A stretch of DNA of 64,000 bases, taken from NCBI RefSeq assembly GCF_019218755.1, contig NZ_JAHUWZ010000006.1, forward strand, positions 1 through 64,000, given 5' to 3'. Positions 53,276-64,000 of the stretch are shown here, in pieces. The position numbers and the translations under genes were made by a program. Positions within the stretch are counted from its first letter, which is position 1; every line of letters begins with the position of its first letter. A model generated the notes under the pieces. That model was not told the origin of the DNA and did no database searches. It worked only from the letters and a program-made list of their open reading frames with translations. Origin of the DNA: Acidovorax sp. sif1233. Lineage in GTDB: Bacteria > Pseudomonadota > Gammaproteobacteria > Burkholderiales > Burkholderiaceae_C.

Positions 53276-54259
53276 TCACCGGAAATGGTCGAACGAGGCG
53301 TAGCGGTTGTCCATGGGCTGGCCCTGCGCGTCCAGCAGCTGCAGTCCGGGCTCGGCCCGCACGGTGCCGATGCGGGTGACGGGCGTGCCGCTGGCCTGCG
53401 ACGCGGCGGCCACGGCGTCACGCCGTGCGGGCGGGGCGGTGAAGGCCAGCTCGTAGTCGTCGCCGCCTGCCAGCGTGCATTGGTGGATCAATTCCAAGCC
53501 AATTTGGCCGTTGGCGCTTGATGAGTAAGCGCTGTATGCTATCATTTTTGAAGTAGTGTGCGTGTCGATGCGGGCCCCGACGCCCGAGGCCTTGAGGATG
53601 TGCGACAGGTCGCCCAGCAGCCCGTCGCTCACATCCATGGCGCTGCTGGCCACCCCGCGCAGGGCCAGGCCCAGGGCCACGCGCGGGGTGGGGCGCTCCA
53701 GCCGCTGGCGCGCGCGGGCCAGCACGCCGGCGGGCAGGGGGGCGTGGCCCAGCAGGGCTTCCAGCGCCAGGCGGGCGTCGCCCAGCGTGCCGCTGACATA
53801 GATGTCGTCGCCGGCCCGTGCGCCGCTGCGCAGCAGGGCCTGGCCCGGGGGGACCTCGCCAAATACCGTGATGCAGATATTGAGCGGGCCCTGCGTGGTG
53901 TCGCCGCCCACCAGCGCACAGCCGTGGGCGTCGGCCAGCGCCAGCAGCCCGCGCGAGAAGCCCGCGAGCCAGGCCTCGTCCACCCGGGGCAACGACAGGG
54001 CGAGGGTGAACGCCAGCGGGCGCGCGCCACAGGCCGCCAGGTCCGACAGGTTCACGGCCAGCGCCTTGTGGCCCAGGGCCTCGGGGTCCACGTCCGCAAA
54101 GAAGTGGCGGCCCTCCACCAGCATGTCGCTGGAGATGGCCAGCTGCATGCCGGGCGCAGGCGCCAGCAGCGCGCAGTCGTCTCCCACGCCCAGGGCCACG
54201 GCGCCGCCGGGGCGCGCGGGGCGGGTGAAGTAGCGGGCGATCAGGTCGAACTCACCCAT
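53276..54259 (-). CDS. thiL: Thiamine-monophosphate kinase
   Basis: A 327-residue cytosolic enzyme that phosphorylates thiamine monophosphate to thiamine diphosphate. Motifs are MGEFDLIARYF, GVGDDCALL, SSDMLVEGRHF, VNLSDLAACGARPL, GGDTTQGPL, SAMDVSDGLLGDL and LAGGDDYELAF. At about residues 233-256 (TTSKMIAYSAYSSSANGQIGL) a translated interspersed repeat replaces a variable loop. pgpA, its common partner downstream, is separated by about 6.8 kb. Confidence 0.95.
   Translation of the reverse strand: MGEFDLIARYFTRPARPGGAVALGVGDDCALLAPAPGMQLAISSDMLVEGRHFFADVDPEALGHKALAVNLSDLAACGARPLAFTLALSLPRVDEAWLAGFSRGLLALADAHGCALVGGDTTQGPLNICITVFGEVPPGQALLRSGARAGDDIYVSGTLGDARLALEALLGHAPLPAGVLARARQRLERPTPRVALGLALRGVASSAMDVSDGLLGDLSHILKASGVGARIDTHTTSKMIAYSAYSSSANGQIGLELIHQCTLAGGDDYELAFTAPPARRDAVAAASQASGTPVTRIGTVRAEPGLQLLDAQGQPMDNRYASFDHFR
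53492..53558. repeat. Interspersed palindrome, copy 14, inside thiL
   Basis: On the coding strand: TTCAAAAATGATAGCATACA, GCGCTTACTCATCAAGCGCCAACGGCCAAATTGG. The AT-rich entry, the two GCGCTT/AAGCGC arms and the GGCCAAATT exit follow the family layout; read in frame. Confidence 0.8.
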
Positions 54260-54368
54260 GGCAGGGCCTTGTGGTCATGGGGTGTGTGCGGTGTGGATGG
54301 TGGGCCGGGGAGGGCCAAGAATCAGAAAACATGTGCGGCAGCAAAAAAGAGCGTGGCATGGTGGTGCG

Positions 54369-55265
54369 CTAGCGCGGGTCAAACCACCGCGCCCAGTGGT
54401 CGATGCAGGCCTGGATCTTGGGCAGCCGGTGCCTGCGGGTGAGGGTGATGGCATGGATGGGGCTGGGCTGCAGGTCCACGCAGTCGGCGAGCACGGGCGC
54501 CAGCAGGCCCTGGCGTACGAGGGGCTCGGCCACCACCGTGGCCAGGCGCGCAATGCCCAGGCCCTGCAGCGCCATGCGCGCCGTGATGGCGGTGCTGCCC
54601 GAGCGCCAGTGGCCCTCGGCCACCAGCACGCGGGGTTCTCCATCGACGAGGAAGGGCCAATGGTTCAGGAAAGCCACCGCGCTGTTGGCGATGAGGCGGT
54701 GCGCGTGCAGGTCGTCGGGGTGTTCTGGCGCGCCATGGGCCTGCAGGTAGCCGGGCGTGGCGTACAGGGCGCGTGCCAAGGTGCCCAGCGGGCGCGCCAC
54801 CACGGTGTCGGTCAGCGGGGGGCCGGTGCGGATGGCGATGTCGATGCCATCGCGCGCCATGTCGGCCATGCGGTCATCCACCAGCAGCTCCACGCGCAGT
54901 TGCGGGTGCTGCCGCTGCAGGCTGTCAAAGCTCGGAATCAACAGGTGCTCGGCCACGACCGAGCTGGACGCCACGCGCACCCAGCCACGGGGCTGGCCGC
55001 TCTGGTGGGCGAATTCGCCTTCCAGCTCGTCGAGCGTGCCCGTGATGCGGCGGCAGTAGTCCAGGAAGGTCAGTCCCTCGGGTGTGGGCGCGAGGCCATG
55101 CGTGGAGCGGTGCAGCAGCCGCGCGCCGCAGGCTTGCTCGATGCGCGACAGGGTGCGCGAGACCTGGCTCACCGGCGCGCCGCGCTCGCGCGCCACCGCC
55201 GAGAGCGAGCCCAGGTCGGCCACGCGCACGAACAGGTGCATGTCTTCAAAGCGGATCTCGCGCAT
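54369..55265 (-). CDS. LysR family regulator
   Basis: A 298-residue LysR protein: helix-turn-helix at about 5-65 (FVRVADLGSLSAVARERGAPVSQVSRTLSRIEQACGARLLHRSTHG) and effector domain. It is divergent from the small gene at 55395 and the tautomerase at 55604, which are its likely targets. Confidence 0.92.
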   Translation of the reverse strand: MREIRFEDMHLFVRVADLGSLSAVARERGAPVSQVSRTLSRIEQACGARLLHRSTHGLAPTPEGLTFLDYCRRITGTLDELEGEFAHQSGQPRGWVRVASSSVVAEHLLIPSFDSLQRQHPQLRVELLVDDRMADMARDGIDIAIRTGPPLTDTVVARPLGTLARALYATPGYLQAHGAPEHPDDLHAHRLIANSAVAFLNHWPFLVDGEPRVLVAEGHWRSGSTAITARMALQGLGIARLATVVAEPLVRQGLLAPVLADCVDLQPSPIHAITLTRRHRLPKIQACIDHWARWFDPR

Positions 55266-55394
55266 GGGGCGATGGTAACGGCGGGGCCTTGCAATCCGCG
55301 CAAAACGGTCTTGCGCCGTGGGCCGTTTCCGCCGCGCCCGGGGCTGCCTACAGTGGCTTCAAGCCCTGCAAAACAGCCCTCGAAAGGAACCGCC

Positions 55395-55622
55395 ATGCAC
55401 CAGCCCATGCACCCCGCTGAGTACCAGAGGCTGCGCGATTGCGCCCGGCGCGACGCGCTGCGGCTGCGCCAGCAGGCCCTTCGTGACGCCCACGCCTGGC
55501 TGGCGCGCACTCTGGCGCGCGCGGGCCTTTGGGTTTTGCGCAGCGCCGGGCTGAACACGCCGTCCCCTGCTGCTCCCACCCCGCAAGAAAGGAAGACAAC
55601 ACCATGCCAACCCTCGTTCTGA
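55395..55622 (+). CDS. Small hypothetical protein
   Basis: A 75-residue reading frame after GAAAGGAAC. It has a basic amphipathic helix (YQRLRDCARRDALRLRQQALRDAHAWLARTL) and a Pro-rich tail, which fits DUF1127-like short basic proteins only loosely. It overlaps the tautomerase start by 19 bases in another frame, so coupling is possible. I am unsure that it is expressed. Confidence 0.5.
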   Translation: MHQPMHPAEYQRLRDCARRDALRLRQQALRDAHAWLARTLARAGLWVLRSAGLNTPSPAAPTPQERKTTPCQPSF

Positions 55623-56005
55623 AACTGGCCCCGCTGCAAAACCCCGAACGCTACCGGCAACTGGCCGGCGCGCTGACGGACCTCACGGTGGACCTGCTGG
55701 GCAAGCGCCGCGAGGTGACGGCGGCGGTCATCGACGACCTGCCCGCCGCGCGCTGGCACATCGGCGGTGCGCCGGCCGAACAGCCCACGGCGTTGCTGGA
55801 GATCAGCATCACGCAGGGCACGAACACGCAGGAAGAGAAGGCCGCCTTCATCCAGGCGGCGTTCGCGGAGCTGCAGCGCCAGCTGGCCGGGGACGGCGTG
55901 CTGGCCCCCGCCAGCTACGTGGTGGTGCGGGAGCTGCCCGCCAGCGACTGGGGCCATGGCGGGCGCACGCAGCGCTCGCGCCAGCTGGCGGTGCTGCCGG
56001 CGTGA
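55604..56005 (+). CDS. Tautomerase-superfamily protein
   Basis: A 133-residue protein from the ATG at 55604, which follows AGAAAGGAAG. MPTLVLKLAPLQNPERYRQLAGALTDLTVDLLGKRREVTAAVIDDL is a 4-oxalocrotonate-tautomerase unit with Pro1; a second, divergent beta-alpha-beta unit follows (ALLEISITQGTNTQEEKAAFIQAAFAELQRQL), so it is a fused two-unit form. Substrate unknown. It is divergent from a LysR gene. Confidence 0.82.
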   Translation: MPTLVLKLAPLQNPERYRQLAGALTDLTVDLLGKRREVTAAVIDDLPAARWHIGGAPAEQPTALLEISITQGTNTQEEKAAFIQAAFAELQRQLAGDGVLAPASYVVVRELPASDWGHGGRTQRSRQLAVLPA

Positions 56006-56023
56006 CGGCGGGGCTGCGCAGGA

Positions 56024-57148
56024 TCAGGCCGTGGCGCCGCGAAAGCGCTGCGCCGCCTGGCGGCTGACCTCGGCCAGCAGTTGCTCCTCGCGCTGGCGCT
56101 CGCGCAGCCAGCGCGCATCGTTCTGGCCCGCTTCGACCTCGGTGCGCAGCATGTGCATGGCGCTCGATGCGCCTTGCACGGCGGCGTGGCCGGCGATCTT
56201 GTCCATGGTCTTGAGGATGTGCTCGCGCAGCGGCATGTGGTCGCCCGTGGCCGGGTCCACGTACACCGCGTCCATGCCGAAGCGGCAGGCCTGGAAGCGG
56301 TTGTAGGTGTAGACCAGGTAGTCGTCCTCGGTGGGCATGAAGGGCTGCTCGGCCAGGAACCAGGCGCCCAGCGACTGCACGTAGCCCGCCAGCGCGGCGG
56401 CGCGCTCGATGGTGAGCGGGGTGTCGAACACGCGGATCTCGATGGTGCCGAACTCGGGCTTGGGGCGGATGTCCCAGTAGAAGTCCTTCATGCTCTTGAC
56501 CACGCCGGTGCGGGTCATCTTGTCGAAGTAGGCGGTGAAGTCCTCCCACGTGAGCGCCAGCGGGGCGCGGCCCGAGAGCGGAAACGCGAACACCGAGTTC
56601 AGGCGCGCCGAGTCGAACGCCGTGTCCTGTCCCTGCACGTAGGGGCTCGATGCCGACAGCGCGATGAAGTGCGGGATGTAGCGCGACATGCGGTGCAGCA
56701 TGAGCAGCGCGGCGTTGGCATCGGGGCAGCCGATGTGCACGTGCTGGCCGAAGATGGTGAACTGCTTGGACAGGTAGCCGTACAGCTCCGACAGCTCGCG
56801 AAAGCGCGGCTTGTCGTAGATGCGCCGCTCGTGCCATTGCTGAAACGGGTGCGTGCCGCCGCCCACCACGGCGATGTTGAGCTTGTCGGCGCTTTTGACC
56901 AGCGCGTCGCGGATGGGCGTGAGCTGGCCCAGCACCTCGCTGCTGGAATGGCAGATGCCCGTGGAGATCTCGATCATGCTGTTCGTCATCTCGGGCACCA
57001 CGCTGCCGGGCAGCGGGGTTTTCTTCATGAGGCGCAGCATGTCCTCGGCATAGGGGGCCAGGTCGTAGTCGTTGGTGTTGACGAGCTGCAGCTCCAGTTC
57101 GACGCCCAGCGTCAGCGGTTCGGAATGGTTGAAGGCTTCAAGACTCAC
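56024..57148 (-). CDS. YbdK-type carboxylate-amine ligase (glutamate-cysteine ligase type 2)
   Basis: A 374-residue enzyme. [60 protein letters not shown] and [27 protein letters not shown] are the GCS2 family blocks, with the acidic metal ligands and the ATP-site residues present. E. coli YbdK has weak glutamate-cysteine ligase activity. The gene overlaps the upstream antiporter gene by four bases, suggesting a joint role, perhaps making a thiol ligand for it. Confidence 0.9.
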   Translation of the reverse strand: MSLEAFNHSEPLTLGVELELQLVNTNDYDLAPYAEDMLRLMKKTPLPGSVVPEMTNSMIEISTGICHSSSEVLGQLTPIRDALVKSADKLNIAVVGGGTHPFQQWHERRIYDKPRFRELSELYGYLSKQFTIFGQHVHIGCPDANAALLMLHRMSRYIPHFIALSASSPYVQGQDTAFDSARLNSVFAFPLSGRAPLALTWEDFTAYFDKMTRTGVVKSMKDFYWDIRPKPEFGTIEIRVFDTPLTIERAAALAGYVQSLGAWFLAEQPFMPTEDDYLVYTYNRFQACRFGMDAVYVDPATGDHMPLREHILKTMDKIAGHAAVQGASSAMHMLRTEVEAGQNDARWLRERQREEQLLAEVSRQAAQRFRGATA

Positions 57149-58401
57149 GATGGGGTGTCTCCGTTGTGGCCACGGGTCGTCAGTGGCGCCCAGGGTTTAG
57201 AGCTCTCGCCCGCGCGGTAGATGGCCACGGTGGCGATCACGGCGCCCAGCACTTCCATGAGCAGGATGGCGGGCAGCGCCACGCCGGCGATCACATGGCC
57301 CGTGGAGGGCGAGGCGAGCACGAACTGCGAGGCAATCAGCAGCGCGATGGACGACATCGGCGTCATGGCGCAGCCCACCCACAGGGCCTGCTTCCAGCTG
57401 GCGCCGCTGCCCACGTTGCCCAGGGCGACACCCGTGGCCTTGGCCAGCAGGCGCACGGCGATCAGTGCCAGCACGACGCCCGCCACCGGCGCGCTCCAGT
57501 CCGCCTGGGCGGCCACGGTGGACACCAGCACGAACATCAGCATGGTCAGCAGCGAGGACGCATTGCCCAGCTGGCGCGGCCATGCCCAGGGGCGCGGGTT
57601 GAGCTGCTTGAGCAGCATGCCGCCCAGCAGCGCCGCCAGCGGCGCCGAACCGCCCATGTGCGCCGCCACGGCGGTGCCCGCCGCCACCAGCGCGAGGAAC
57701 AGCATCGAGGTGTTCTCGCTCGTGGGGCTCATGAAGCGCAGCGCCATGCGCAAGACCAGCGCCAGCACGGCCGCCACCACGATGGAAACGCCCAGCACCA
57801 CGATCACCGGGTACACGGTTTCCACCACGGTGAGGCTCTGGCGGTTGATCAGCTCGGCCTTCGCGCTGCCCAGCGTCAGCGCATACAGGGTGGACAGGGT
57901 GGTGAGCACGATGGCGCGCTCCGTCACCGGGCCGGCCGCGCGGGTGTCCGCCACCACGCGCGTGAGCACGGCGGGCGATGCCGCCAGGGCCACCAGCGCC
58001 AGCGGGCCGGCCACCTGCGGGGGCAGGTTCAGCCACACCAGCACCCAGTACACGGCAAAGTAGGTCAGCACGGATTCGGCAATGCTCTGCACCAGCACCA
58101 TGGGGTTGTGGCGGAACCAGCGCAGCGGGATGCGGCCACCGCATTCAAAGAGCACCAGGGCGATCCCCAGCTCCAGCAGGAACAGGCCGATACCCTGCAG
58201 CGGCCACACGGCGCCGCTGAAGCCTGCGAGCCCGGCGGCGGTGCCCACCAGCGAGTAGCCCAGCACCTTGGGCAGGCCGGTGTGGCGCTGCGTGAGATAG
58301 CCCACCATGGCCGCCACCGCGAGCAGCAGCGACCATTGCACCGTGGGCAACCCGGCCGAGGGGCGCAGCCATTGCGCCCAGAAGCTCAGGATTTCATTCA
58401 T
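57145..58401 (-). CDS. Cation:proton antiporter (CPA2/KefB-like membrane domain)
   Basis: A 418-residue inner-membrane protein from the ATG at 58401 ([14 protein letters not shown]) with about 11-12 hydrophobic helices. [51 protein letters not shown] and [22 protein letters not shown] resemble Na+/H+ or K+/H+ antiporters of the CPA2 group. The soluble KTN/RCK domain of KefB/KefC is missing. It shares a four-base overlap with the YbdK-type ligase. Ion specificity is not readable. Confidence 0.85.
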   Translation of the reverse strand: MNEILSFWAQWLRPSAGLPTVQWSLLLAVAAMVGYLTQRHTGLPKVLGYSLVGTAAGLAGFSGAVWPLQGIGLFLLELGIALVLFECGGRIPLRWFRHNPMVLVQSIAESVLTYFAVYWVLVWLNLPPQVAGPLALVALAASPAVLTRVVADTRAAGPVTERAIVLTTLSTLYALTLGSAKAELINRQSLTVVETVYPVIVVLGVSIVVAAVLALVLRMALRFMSPTSENTSMLFLALVAAGTAVAAHMGGSAPLAALLGGMLLKQLNPRPWAWPRQLGNASSLLTMLMFVLVSTVAAQADWSAPVAGVVLALIAVRLLAKATGVALGNVGSGASWKQALWVGCAMTPMSSIALLIASQFVLASPSTGHVIAGVALPAILLMEVLGAVIATVAIYRAGESSKPWAPLTTRGHNGDTPS

Positions 58402-58567
58402 GTTTCGGGACCTCTGCGTCAGACGGGCTGGCCCGTCGGTGTGAAGGAGCGGGCGCACACCGCCTCCGCGGGGGAAGGGGTGCGCCTGGCGTGGCCTGAA
58501 TTTACAGGCGGAAACAAAACGTCTCTGTAGGACAGGGGCGGCGCTTGGTTCCACCCGCCGCTGCGCC

Positions 58568-60565
58568 TCAGGGCGCGGTGCGGCGTTCGGGCATGAAAAA
58601 ACTCAGGGGCGCCGAACGCATGCGCGCGCGGATCGCCGCGTAGATGCGCGACCGGTCCACGCCGCTCACGTTCTGCGCGCGCAGCGCGAGGCTGAAGGCC
58701 AGGTAGAAACTGACGGTGACATTCAGCGCGCCCAGCAAGGGAAGCGACGCCACGGCCCACCAGAAGGCGGGCATGTGCAGCACTCCCAGGCCCAGCGCGG
58801 CGCTGGCCGCGCCCACCTGGCCTGTGGACAGTGTGACATGGCGCACATCCAGGGCCAGTCCGAAAAACCCTGCAAAGGCCGGGACGAGCCCCAGCATGAA
58901 GCCCAGCGAGATGTTGGCCGCGAAGCCCGAGAGGTTCTCGCGCAGGAAACGCGCCCAGCGGGCGGCCCGCTCCGTGCCCAGCATGCGGGTGATGCGCGGG
59001 TTGTAGTGCATGGCCGAGTCCAGGCGGTTGAGCACGAACCAGTTCTCGGTCCAGCCCGCGATGATGCTGGAGGCGAACAGCAGCACCCCGGTGAATGCCG
59101 CGAAGAGCAGCGACGGGCCCAGCAGGTGCAGGGACTCGAACACATGCGCTGCCTCGCGCTCGCTGATGGCCGGGCTGCCGGTGGCCAGCGCGATCAGCAT
59201 GGCCAGCCCGAGCACCGCCGGGAACACCACGAACACATTGCCCAGCACGGCGGCCACCTGGGAGCGCACCAGGTGTGTGATCTCGTCCACGAACGACTCG
59301 ATGGCGTCGCTGGCGCCCAGCTCCTTGAGCTTTGCGGCCATGGCGGGCGCCGTCATCGCGGGCTGCTTGGTCGCCACGGTCAGGTGCAGCAGCTGGATCA
59401 GCACGAACGTGACGGCGTAGTTCACGCCCGCCCAGAAGCCGCCCCAGAAGGCCGACAGCGCCAGCGCATAGAGGCCGAACTTGGCCAGCGTGGTGAAGGC
59501 CATGACCGCGCCGCCCCCTGCCGCCTTGCGGACCATGGCCCGGTACTCGGCCGCGGTGCGCGTGATGTAGTGTTCGCCGGTTTCCGCGCTGCGCTCGACC
59601 ACCTTGGCCGCCAGCAGCGAGGAGTTGGACGCCAGCAGGGCGCGCAGGCTGCGCCGTTCCTGGCCCACCATCACCAGGCGCGCCATGAGCCGGGCGGCGG
59701 TGACGGACGGCTTGGGCGACAGCAGGCAGTCCAGCAGCTCGCGCACGCGCAGGATGCGCTCGCGCAGTTGCCGCAGGCGGAAGACCAGGCCCACGGAGAT
59801 GCCGTTGTCCTCGAAATGGGTGTAGACCGTGGCGGCCGCGGCGCGGCAGGCCTCCAGCCGCTCGCGCAGGCGCTGCGCGGCCTCGTTGAGCCGGTCTGGC
59901 GTGCGCAGCGCATGCAGCACCTCCACGCGCAGGCTTTCCACGTCGCGGATCAGGGCATGAAAGGGCTGGGCTTCGCGGGCGGATTCGCTCATGCGCAGGC
60001 GCAGCTCGGGTGCGAAGCCCGTGGAGAGAATCTGTCCGGCGCAGTAGGTGATGGCATCCAGCAGGGCCCGTTGCCAGCGCGAGGGGCCCGGGTTGCCTTC
60101 GGTGCTGGGGGGCGCCAGCAGCGCCACAAGGCGGGTGAGCTGGGCTTCTTCCAGGGCCGACAGCCACTGCGCGTCGAACTCCCCGGGCAGGGCCAGCATG
60201 AACAGCTCGGACGCGTCGATGGTTTCAGGGCTGCCCGGCAGCAGCTTGGTGCGCAGGCGTTCGGCCAGCTCGCTGACCAGCGCGGTGCGGGGCGCGAAGC
60301 CGAAATCCGCCAGCAGGGTGGTGATGTCCACCTGGTCGACCAGCGTGGCCCACCACGCCTGAAGCCGCAGCTGGATGTCGGGCCGTGCCTGCACCGCATC
60401 CAGGAAGAGCTGCACGCGGCCCACGGCGGAGGCCACGGAGTCGCGCTCGCCCCGCACCCAGTCCAGCAGGTGGATGAGCCACAGGTGGCGGTGCGCGAGA
60501 TCGGCTGCCGGATCCAGCGCCGACAGCAGGCTGGCCAGGTCCGGGGTGGTCTTGCCACGCTTCAA
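58568..60565 (-). CDS. Gcr/SpecificRecomb family membrane protein
   Basis: A 665-residue protein matching the 'site-specific recombinase Gcr' family (PF10136). The N-terminal 330 residues are helical and soluble-looking (LASLLSALDPAADLAHRHLWLIHLLDWVRG; TALVSELAERLRTKLLPGSPET); the rest has about six or seven membrane helices (FGLYALALSAFWGGFWAGVNYAVTFV; LLFAAFTGVLLFASSIIAGWTENWFVLNRLDSAMHYNPRI). The recombinase label comes from one early report; the membrane topology argues against a DNA enzyme. It overlaps apaG by four bases. Confidence 0.85.
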   Translation of the reverse strand: MKRGKTTPDLASLLSALDPAADLAHRHLWLIHLLDWVRGERDSVASAVGRVQLFLDAVQARPDIQLRLQAWWATLVDQVDITTLLADFGFAPRTALVSELAERLRTKLLPGSPETIDASELFMLALPGEFDAQWLSALEEAQLTRLVALLAPPSTEGNPGPSRWQRALLDAITYCAGQILSTGFAPELRLRMSESAREAQPFHALIRDVESLRVEVLHALRTPDRLNEAAQRLRERLEACRAAAATVYTHFEDNGISVGLVFRLRQLRERILRVRELLDCLLSPKPSVTAARLMARLVMVGQERRSLRALLASNSSLLAAKVVERSAETGEHYITRTAAEYRAMVRKAAGGGAVMAFTTLAKFGLYALALSAFWGGFWAGVNYAVTFVLIQLLHLTVATKQPAMTAPAMAAKLKELGASDAIESFVDEITHLVRSQVAAVLGNVFVVFPAVLGLAMLIALATGSPAISEREAAHVFESLHLLGPSLLFAAFTGVLLFASSIIAGWTENWFVLNRLDSAMHYNPRITRMLGTERAARWARFLRENLSGFAANISLGFMLGLVPAFAGFFGLALDVRHVTLSTGQVGAASAALGLGVLHMPAFWWAVASLPLLGALNVTVSFYLAFSLALRAQNVSGVDRSRIYAAIRARMRSAPLSFFMPERRTAP

Positions 60566-60969
60566 TGCAGCACCCGACCGCTCAGCGGCTCACCCGACGG
60601 GCCGTGGTTGATCGCTTCCAGCACGAAGAGCGGCACGGGCGTGTTGAAAGGCTCCCCGTCCTCCGCCACGCAGTGGAACGTCCCGTGCATGGTGCCGCTG
60701 GCGGTGCGCAGCCGGCATCCGCTGGTGTACTGAAACGATTCACCGGGCTTGAGCAGCGGCTGGTGGCCCACCACGCCCAGGCCCTTGACCTCCTCGGTGT
60801 GGCCGCGGGAATCGCTGATGATCCAGTGGCGCGAAATCAGCTGTGCTGGCGCTTCCCCCGCATTGGTGATGGTGATCGTGTAGGCGAAGCTGAACACGCC
60901 GGTGTCCGGGGCGGACTGCTCGGGCAGGTATTCGGGGCGCACCTCCACGGCGAACTGGTACTTTGGCAT
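60562..60969 (-). CDS. apaG: ApaG protein
   Basis: A 135-residue protein of one fibronectin-III-like ApaG/DUF525 domain: MPKYQFAVEVRPEYLPEQS, FAYTITITNAGEAPAQLISRHWIISDSRG, VKGLGVVGHQPLLKPGESFQYTSGCRL and GTMHGTFHCVAEDG. Full length. Implicated elsewhere in Co2+ resistance and Mg2+ efflux. It overlaps the gcr-like gene and is divergent from rpe. Confidence 0.95.
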   Translation of the reverse strand: MPKYQFAVEVRPEYLPEQSAPDTGVFSFAYTITITNAGEAPAQLISRHWIISDSRGHTEEVKGLGVVGHQPLLKPGESFQYTSGCRLRTASGTMHGTFHCVAEDGEPFNTPVPLFVLEAINHGPSGEPLSGRVLH

Positions 60970-61116
60970 GGGGCGAATGGTAAGCCAATGGTGCAGAAAC
61001 CCCGCGTGCCCGGGGCCTGAGTGCGCGGCGGCGCCCGGGCGGAGGCACGTCGCGTGCACGCAGCGCAATAGGCGAGGCTTGCCCTGTGGAACCGCTGAAC
61101 TGCGACAATTGCCCCC

Positions 61117-61797
61117 ATGAGCCGTTCTTTCCGCATCGCCCCCTCCATCCTCTCCGCCGACTTCGCCCGCCTGGGTGAAGAGGTGCGCAATGTCATTGCC
61201 GCTGGCGCGGACTGGATCCACTTCGACGTGATGGACAACCATTACGTGCCCAACCTGACCTTCGGCCCCATGGTCTGCCAGGCACTCAAGCCGCATGCCC
61301 GGACCGCCGCCGGCGTGCCCGTTCCGGTGGACGTGCACCTGATGATCGAGCCCGTGGATGCGTTGGCCGCCGCGTTCGCCGACGCCGGGGCCGACTACAT
61401 CAGCTTCCATCCGGACGCTTCGGCCCATGCGCACCGCAGCATCCAGGCCATCCGCGCCAAGGGCGTGAAGCCCGGCCTGGTGTTCAACCCGGCCGCGCCG
61501 CTGGATGTGCTCGACTGGGTGATCGACGACATCGATCTGATCCTCATCATGAGCGTGAACCCAGGGTTTGGTGGCCAGAGCTTCATCGACTCGGCGCTGC
61601 GCAAGATCGAGGAGGTGCGCCGCCGCATCGATGCCACGGGCAAGGACATCCGCCTCGAGGTGGACGGCGGCATCAAGACGGACAACATCCGCCGTGTGGC
61701 GGATGCGGGCGCCGATACGTTCGTGGCGGGCAGCGCCATCTTCGGCAAGCCAGACTACCAGGGCGTGATCGACGCCATGCGCGTGCAGCTGGCCTGA
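61117..61797 (+). CDS. rpe: Ribulose-phosphate 3-epimerase
   Basis: A 226-residue TIM-barrel enzyme interconverting ribulose 5-phosphate and xylulose 5-phosphate. [37 protein letters not shown] (metal-binding His and Asp), [36 protein letters not shown] and the phosphate loop FVAGSAIFG are all present. Confidence 0.96.
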   Translation: MSRSFRIAPSILSADFARLGEEVRNVIAAGADWIHFDVMDNHYVPNLTFGPMVCQALKPHARTAAGVPVPVDVHLMIEPVDALAAAFADAGADYISFHPDASAHAHRSIQAIRAKGVKPGLVFNPAAPLDVLDWVIDDIDLILIMSVNPGFGGQSFIDSALRKIEEVRRRIDATGKDIRLEVDGGIKTDNIRRVADAGADTFVAGSAIFGKPDYQGVIDAMRVQLA

Positions 61798-61871
61798 CGT
61801 CCACGGCGGCTGGCCAGGCCGCGCCGCTGCGGCCTGCCGCGGCACGATTACCAATACGGGACTGCCACTGC

Positions 61872-62255
61872 CTATTGCGGCACGACGGTGGTCGTGGTGG
61901 ATTCACGCAGCACCCCGCCACCGGGCACCGAGCCGCTGGCCGGGCTGTTCTGGATGCGGCGCACGCATTCCGTCTGCTCCGCCGCCGTCGGGAACGCCGC
62001 GCAGCGCTGCGTGGCGTTGTCCGTGGCGGCGGCGCCCGGGTTGCTCAGCTGCCCCTTGCGGGACGCGTCCAGCGCGTTGTTCGCCTCGCGCAGGCAGGTC
62101 GCGAGGCTGTCCTGGGTGTTGTTGGTCATGCACTTCTCGCGCTCCTGCTCGTAGCGCGCACGGGCATCCGGGGGCGGCGTCTGGGCGAGGGCGCCTGCGC
62201 AGGCTGCCAACAGGGTCGCCGTCAGGACGGGGGCAAAAAAAGCGGTGCGGGTCAT
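61872..62255 (-). CDS. Small exported protein, unknown
   Basis: A 127-residue protein from the ATG at 62255 (MTRTAFFAPVLTATLL). The signal carries LAAC near residue 19, so it could be a lipoprotein. The body has four further cysteines in a helical pattern (YEQEREKCMTNN; LATCLREANNALDASRKGQL; RCAAFPTAAEQTECVRRI) and a Thr/Val tail. This matches a widespread, unnamed Burkholderiales family by look only. Confidence 0.75.
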   Translation of the reverse strand: MTRTAFFAPVLTATLLAACAGALAQTPPPDARARYEQEREKCMTNNTQDSLATCLREANNALDASRKGQLSNPGAAATDNATQRCAAFPTAAEQTECVRRIQNSPASGSVPGGGVLRESTTTTVVPQ

Positions 62256-62460
62256 GTAAGGGCTCCTGGCAATCTCGGTAATCACAAACGGGCTGGCTTC
62301 AGCGTAGCCCCGAGCGCCTTGCGACCCTGTCAGACACCGCCTCCCGCCTCCGTGCGCCCTCGCGCCTTTTTACGGGGGCATGCATTGCCCGCGAGGGGCT
62401 GCGGGCAGGCATGGCAGCCCCCGCGGAATTCGCGGAAAATCGCGGCTATTCCGAACATTC

Positions 62461-64000
<1,540 letters not shown>

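Noticed and set aside
58568..60565. A mobile element suggested by the name 'site-specific recombinase'
   Set aside because: The protein is a multi-helix membrane protein with no tyrosine or serine recombinase motif, no flanking repeats, and it overlaps apaG.

Overview
The window is chromosomal DNA of a high-GC betaproteobacterium, most likely of the family Comamonadaceae (Acidovorax-like). This rests on the types of gene seen (malate synthase G, LptA-LptB-RpoN, ApaG next to the Gcr-type 'recombinase' membrane protein, IPTL-CTERM proteins) and on a roughly 60-bp palindromic repeat between and inside genes. I place it by recognition only; no search was run.

Layout. 1-120: the 3' end of a 5S rRNA gene and its terminator, so an rRNA operon lies just to the left. 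0.25-8.9 kb: class II glutamine amidotransferase with an MFS exporter, a small tautomerase with a CWC zinc-ribbon-like protein, malate synthase G divergent from a CoA-transferase, and a LysR regulator. 9.1-14.2 kb: a dicarboxylate uptake unit with a LuxR-type response regulator, a DctB-like hybrid kinase and DctA. 14.3-26.3 kb: an island of four secreted IPTL-CTERM-type proteins around a LuxR-type response regulator and a 7TMR-DISM kinase. A 20-bp palindrome lies in three intergenic regions of this island, which makes it the best candidate for a new regulatory system here. 26.4-36.5 kb: housekeeping genes (argS, SPOR protein, dsbA, lptA-lptB-rpoN, thioesterase, rRNA methyltransferase, PIN protein). 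36.5-43.6 kb: GNAT, a kinase-fold protein overlapping a glutamate-synthase-like flavoprotein, YecA/SEC-C protein, cNMP-binding patatin, haloacetate-dehalogenase-like hydrolase. 44.1-45.3 kb: a fifth IPTL-CTERM protein. 45.5-54.3 kb: pncC and pgpA, then about 6.8 kb of accessory genes (MuiA-like, LysR, epimerase, Acg-type nitroreductase, sigma factor), then thiL. 54.4-61.8 kb: LysR, tautomerase, YbdK-type ligase overlapping a cation antiporter, Gcr, ApaG, Rpe. 61.9-64 kb: a small secreted protein, a DUF6502 protein and the start of a DUF5666 lipoprotein carrying a 22-unit Gly-Thr repeat that runs off the window.

Two repeat systems run through the window. The first is an imperfect palindrome, GCTGCCAGCGCTT...AAGCGCTGGCAGC, found at fourteen places. 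Ten copies are between genes and four are translated in frame inside rpoN, the rRNA methyltransferase, pncC and thiL. The second is a GC-rich element found near gene ends, including an 84-bp-spaced direct duplication just before rpoN.
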